64,000 bases of DNA from Amorphophallus konjac (Eukaryota > Streptophyta > Magnoliopsida > Alismatales > Araceae): contig CM040118.1 in NCBI GenBank assembly GCA_022559845.1, forward strand, positions 441,500,053-441,564,052. Direction: 5' to 3'. Under the pieces are notes generated by a model. That model was not told the DNA's origin and did not search any database. It worked only from the letters and a program-made list of their open reading frames with translations. Within the stretch, counting starts at the first letter, position 1. Each line of letters begins with the position of its first letter. Shown piece by piece: positions 59,919 to 64,000 of the stretch. The position numbers and the translations under genes are program-made.

Positions 59919-60737
59919 CTACCGTGCCTCTGGGGGAGCTAGTTCTGACTCAGAAAATGAAATAGAGGGCCCCCTTGTGATGGTTGCCAACACCGTTGGT
60001 AAACTGTCCACCGCCACATCTTCATTCACCATCACTTTCTGCAAAAAAGTCTTCAAAGCGTCTTGATGTAGCGGCGACCTCTTGATCAATTCCAAAACTG
60101 AAATCTTGGCCGGCATCTAGTCCAAGTGCTGTAACAAGTCGTACTTCGTGCCTAGCACGGGGTCTGCATCTTCAGCTGTTGAGGAAGAGGGATGAGGGGT
60201 AGGTGCGGGTGCACGATAAGAAGGGTAAACTTTGTGGAATGGATTCCCGCTCCGAAGGGCGCAATGTGGTGCCGGCACGGCCTGAGATGGACCCCCGCCT
60301 GGCCCAGTGGGGTAGGTGGAAGGGGTAGAAATGGGGGTGAGGATGGCGAAAATTGGCCTGATTGGCCCTGGTGAAGGGGAAATGGGCGAGGGGTTAAGTG
60401 GAGGGGTGATGATGGAGGGTATGGTGGGTGATGGCGAAAGGATTGGTGGTATGGAGGGGAATGCGATGGGCCTGATGGGTGATCCGGAGGGAATAATTGG
60501 TGGAGTGGTGGTGAGAACGGCGGGCCTGAGAACGGAGGGGATAGCAGGAGCGGGGGAATGGTTATGGTAGAAGGCCAAGAGGTGTGCGGGGGTTTCATCA
60601 TCAAAAGTCCACCCAGCGTTGGGGGCTGGGTGCTGAACAATGTTCACCTGGGCTGGTGCCGGTGCCGGCGGCTGCTGTTGTTGCTGAGGAGCGGCCTGAT
60701 GTACTGGCATGGGATTCTGATGGATCCCAAGGTCCTG

Positions 60738-60812
60738 TTGCTACTGCTGTTGCTGGGGTTGCTGTTGCTGTTGGGGTTGCTGTTGCTGCTGTTGCTGGGG
60801 CGCCACCTGCTG
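60738..60812 (-). repeat. Poly-Gln coding CAA/CAG repeat
   Basis: Plus strand gttgctgttgctg runs translate as poly-Gln in the gag linker; one CAG-type unit is TAG, giving a stop. Confidence 0.8.
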
Positions 60813-62777
60813 CGGCCTAGCTTGTCTCTGTCTCTGCTTGATGTCCTCGATGAGCTGGTGCATCTAGGCCCAATCAATCCTCTGGCCCTTGTGTAAATCA
60901 TACACCAGATCTCTAAACTGATAACACCGCTCTATTGTGTGCCCGGGCTGCCGATGATATATGCAATATCGGGACTGATCGGCGGCCGGATTCCAATTCT
61001 GATGCTCCGGAGGTAATTGAATATCACCAGTATACATCAAGGCAGAGAAAATATCAGGCAATGTCTCAGGAAGAGGAGGGTAATGGGTCCTCTTTGGGCT
61101 CGGTCGAGCAGGTCCGTAAGCGGCAGGTGGAGGAACATTATGATATTGCAGCGGCCGCTGAGGCTGTTGGGGTGTTGGTGGTTGTTGCGGGTGTTGAGGA
61201 ACTTGGAAAGTGGGTTGGGGAACTTGTGGAGTGGTGAACTGGGGGTTGCGTGGAGGCTGCGGGAAGCGAGGCGGAGCGGCTTGGTGGGGAAACTGAATAG
61301 CCTGGACCTACTCGTTGATTTGCACTCCCTCAGTGATGGGGCCCTGGGACTTTCTGGCGATTTTGGGTTTCTGGGCCTCAAACAGTGAATGAATAGGGGA
61401 GTCTTTAAACTGTGTCTGTATGAACCGAGCTCTACTGTACAACTGGTGCATATTCGAAATGTCATTCATTGTCAAAATATTTCTGAATGTTGGGGTGGCG
61501 TTGGAGATCAACAACTTAACTTTCTCTTCTTCCGGGATTTGCTCGGGCACACGTGAGGCCATCTGCCTCCATCGATCCGCATAGGTCACAAAATCCTCCT
61601 CCGACTTCATCTTTTCCACTACCAGGTTGGTGAAGGAATACTCGGGACCGACCCGATCTTGGAACCTCTGAATGAACTTCTCCTTGACTGTCTTGAAATT
61701 TGCGGCCTCCTCCATAAGCAAGGTATAGAACCACTCCAGGGCGACCCCTTCCAATGATCGGCGAAATAAGTAAGCCATCAGGCGATCATCATGCTGGAAC
61801 TATGCTGACTCGTAAAGAAACTCCTGAACATGAATGAACGGCTTGCCGTTCCCGTCATATTTTCGGTACACGGGGAGCTCGGACTGAGGAGGAAAATGAA
61901 TGTCCCTGAAGTTAGGAATAGGGACGTCAGTCAAAGATTGCGGGCCAACCCGCTTGTGGAGGAGGTCAATTTGTTGCTGCATAGCAGCCCATTTATCAAG
62001 AATTTCCCGTTCCCGGGATGGAGGAGAAGGAGCGGGAGGAGCAGTACCTGGATACGTAGCCAAAGGAAAAGCTGACTGAGGGGGCAGCCCGTAAGATGGG
62101 TAATGGGCCAGGGAAGGGCCCACATCCGCATGAGCCAGCTGGGTGGCCCCTGGTTGCAACCGAGTAAAGTCTGCCGGGGCTACAAGGGCCTGCAGCGATG
62201 GATAAATAGTGACATAGGGATCAAGGTAAGGAACAGAGGGGATTTGAGACTTCCCCTTATCGAGCGGCTGATGGGCCGAGGTAGAAGCCTGCCCCATTTC
62301 CATGCTGGAGTACCGAAGGATCTGAGGACGGGTGCGAGTAAGGTCAATGGGGGCCACAGAGGTGGTCCCAACAACAGAAGATGTAGTGGCAACAACATTC
62401 ATGCCATGAGAAGGAGCTGAAGTCTGGGCATTCATGCCCCGCAAGGCCTACAGGATGAGATGGAGCTGGGTAGGGTCCAGCTGGGCCATCATGTTGAGAA
62501 TTTGATTGGCCTGATTCTGAATGGACGGATCGGAAAGAGAGGGTTGGGAACCCTCGCCAAGAATGGTCGGGAGTGGAGGGGCAGTCCCCTCTCCTCCCTG
62601 CTTATGGGTGACCCTAGATGGGTCCTCAAGAAGGACGCGAGGAAGAGAGTCCTCGTGGGACTGGGAGAAGTCGTATGACGACATGGGAGATGATGAATCA
62701 AACAAAGGATTAAAGTAAGAATGGAAATGAGAACTGACCCTAGGAGATGATCCTGAGGGAAAGAAACAACCCCACAT

Positions 62778-63905
62778 ACACTAAACCTCTCAAGACTAGA
62801 GCAAATAATCCTAACCAAAGCAAAACCTCAAACAACCAAGCATCCAATGGAGAGGAGAGTCAAGCACTTAAGCAATCAAGTTGTCAAATGATGCACGATA
62901 ATTTTTAAATTCTTCTTGTATGACCTTAGTGGATTTAATTAATATATGAATCCGCTCGACCACAAGGTACCTAACCAGAGTGGGAAATGAGGAACTAGGT
63001 GACTTTACAGGGATCTCTCGCTCGCGGATGCAAACCCTAGACTGGGGGTGGATACGGTACAACCTGCCCGGCGTCTGTGTGGGAATCCACGGCTCACGGG
63101 GGCTTACGGAGGTCCTCAGCAAGGTCCCCTAGTCGGCTCCAAGGAGTATGGAGACGAGAGGAAACCCTACCTCGGTAGGAATGCAACTACTATGAAAGAG
63201 ATGGATGCTCCTATGTGCACCGGAGTGCATGCAAAATCTAGCCTAGCAACAATCAACCAATGATCAATCAAATATATAAACAATGAAAACAATCATGCAA
63301 CAATGATATGGGAGCAGGGGGAGACCAATAACTAGCACCAAAGATCATGAATCTCATGGAACATGGCAATCAAAAATGAATTACGGGTGCACTGTGGCAC
63401 CATAAAGACGGTCTATGTGAGACCGCTCAAAGGGACAGACGGTCTATACAGAACCGTATAAGCCAAGGAGCACCAGAACGGCGGAATAACTGCAAAAGAA
63501 TCACAGGGTGCTGGAAATGAAGGATGGCAGAGATGAGAAACATACCAGTAAGCGCGGTCTGTGGACAGCCGCGTAAGCTCTGGAACGGATCTCCAGCAAC
63601 CGTGTACCTACAACTAGACCAACCAGAAGCGTACCTGTGCCAGAAAGATGGATGGCCAAGGACAGGCCGTTTAGAAGTGTGGACGGTCAATAGGAGGCCA
63701 TCTAAGACAGGACGCTTGCAGGAGAACTGGCACTGTTCGCAGGGAGGAACGGTGGACGTGCAGCCGCACAGGGGATGAACGGCTCTGGGAGAACCGTTCA
63801 CGTTCCAGAAGGCAGAAAATGCAACCCAACCTGCAATCACCTCAAGAAGAAGACTAACACAACGAAAGAGGGGGTCAGCAAATCACTAACACGATGGGCA
63901 CTAGG
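62778..63905 (-). other. Tat 5' leader
   Basis: About 1.1 kb between primer site and gag without coding potential; its first half contains the palindrome cluster at 63409-63800. Confidence 0.65.
63409..63800. repeat. CGGT...ACCG palindrome cluster in the leader
   Basis: About seven motifs including acggtctatgtgagaccgct (63409-63428) and gaacggctctgggagaaccg near 63778. In the leader RNA these could fold as hairpins. Confidence 0.75.
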
Positions 63906-63924
63906 TGTCCCACCGTGATCGCCA
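63906..63924 (-). other. Probable Tat primer-binding site
   Basis: Minus strand TGGCGATCACGGTGGGACA, 11 bases after the LTR end. It begins TGG as required for pairing with a CCA end. I cannot name the tRNA with certainty; Tat-lineage elements often use tRNA-Arg. Confidence 0.5.
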
Positions 63925-63935
63925 CAAAAGAAGGG

Positions 63936-64000
63936 TGTAGATATATTTCTCCTCTCGTCCGTTCTTCCAATGCCTTCCCAATGTCTATCCTACCACATCC
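63936..64000 (-). mobile_element. Tat-type 5' LTR, first 65 bp visible
   Basis: Matches 4256-4320 with about four differences. The remaining about 1.7 kb should follow past the window end. Confidence 0.8.

Larger units (their letters stand above)
58509..62777 (-). pseudogene. gag: Tat-type gag-protease polyprotein
   Basis: A single frame from 62777 (ATG; second ATG at 62684) to 58509 broken by stops at 62448, 61800, 61308, 60864, about 60744, 60117, 59919, 59604 and 58965; most would be Trp in context. 61778-61308 holds the retrotransposon gag core (LEWFYTLL, FIQRFQDRVGPEYSF). 61061-60864 holds a CIYHRQPGHTIERC knuckle (C-x2-H-x4-H-x4-C variant). 60840-60117 is Gln- then Pro-rich linker. 59918-59604 is the aspartic protease (LVDTGAS). 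59564-58509 is a spacer of unknown role. The frame differs from pol (58402 on), as in Ogre-like elements where gag-pro and pol are separated by an intron or shift. Confidence 0.82.

Noticed and set aside
60192..60570. Gly/Met-rich plus-strand frames
   Set aside because: Shadow of the Pro-rich gag linker on the opposite strand.

Overview
This window is plant nuclear DNA from an angiosperm with a repeat-rich, probably large genome; I cannot name the species. Nearly all of it is LTR retrotransposons nested in one another. I see no ordinary host gene, no rRNA or tRNA gene, no CRISPR array and nothing prokaryotic. The plant assignment rests on the element lineages: a Ty3/gypsy Tat-type element with two RNase H domains, chromoviruses with a chromodomain, an element with a tRNA-Asp primer site typical of Athila/Tat elements, and Sirevirus-like Ty1/copia LTRs. 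It also rests on plant mobile domain (PMD)-type proteins, which are found in plants.

Layout. Bases 1-2295 are degenerate DNA ending in a copia-like remnant. A Sirevirus-like LTR starts at 2296 and is cut at a (GT)n microsatellite, where the outermost large element begins. That element is a minus-strand Tat-lineage retrotransposon spanning 4256 to beyond 64000, about 19.4 kb in the window once insertions are removed. Its 3' LTR (4256-5881 plus 38590-38713) is split by a plus-strand chromovirus-like element, here G1 (5882-38584), with the structure LTR-internal-LTR-internal-LTR. G1's first LTR holds a smaller element, G3 (6323-8761). Its third LTR holds a minus-strand gag-only Sirevirus-like element (18027-37428), which itself contains a minus-strand tRNA-Asp-primed gypsy element (22230-30334). 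Further right the Tat element carries two antisense (plus-strand) PMD-like genes (about 40.0-43.2 kb and 44.1-45.6 kb), a second non-autonomous chromovirus, G2 (45608-53287), then its own decayed pol (54761-58402), gag-protease (58509-62777), leader, primer site and the start of its 5' LTR (63936-64000).

Insertion order is fixed by 5-bp target duplications read at both ends: G1 GAGGC, G3 TTGAG, Sirevirus TTTTG, Asp-primed element GTGAC, G2 ACTTG. This gives five nested levels: old copia LTR, Tat, G1, Sirevirus, Asp-primed element.

Most inserted elements are non-autonomous. They keep LTRs, primer site, polypurine tract and usually a gag-like ORF but lack reverse transcriptase, so they would need enzymes from relatives. 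Only the Tat element carries pol, and it is broken by many stops. The most unusual content is the antisense PMD gene with five short, mutually similar, phase-0 introns, and a family of about 34 imperfect palindromes built on CGGT/ACCG half-sites in the Tat element's non-coding parts.
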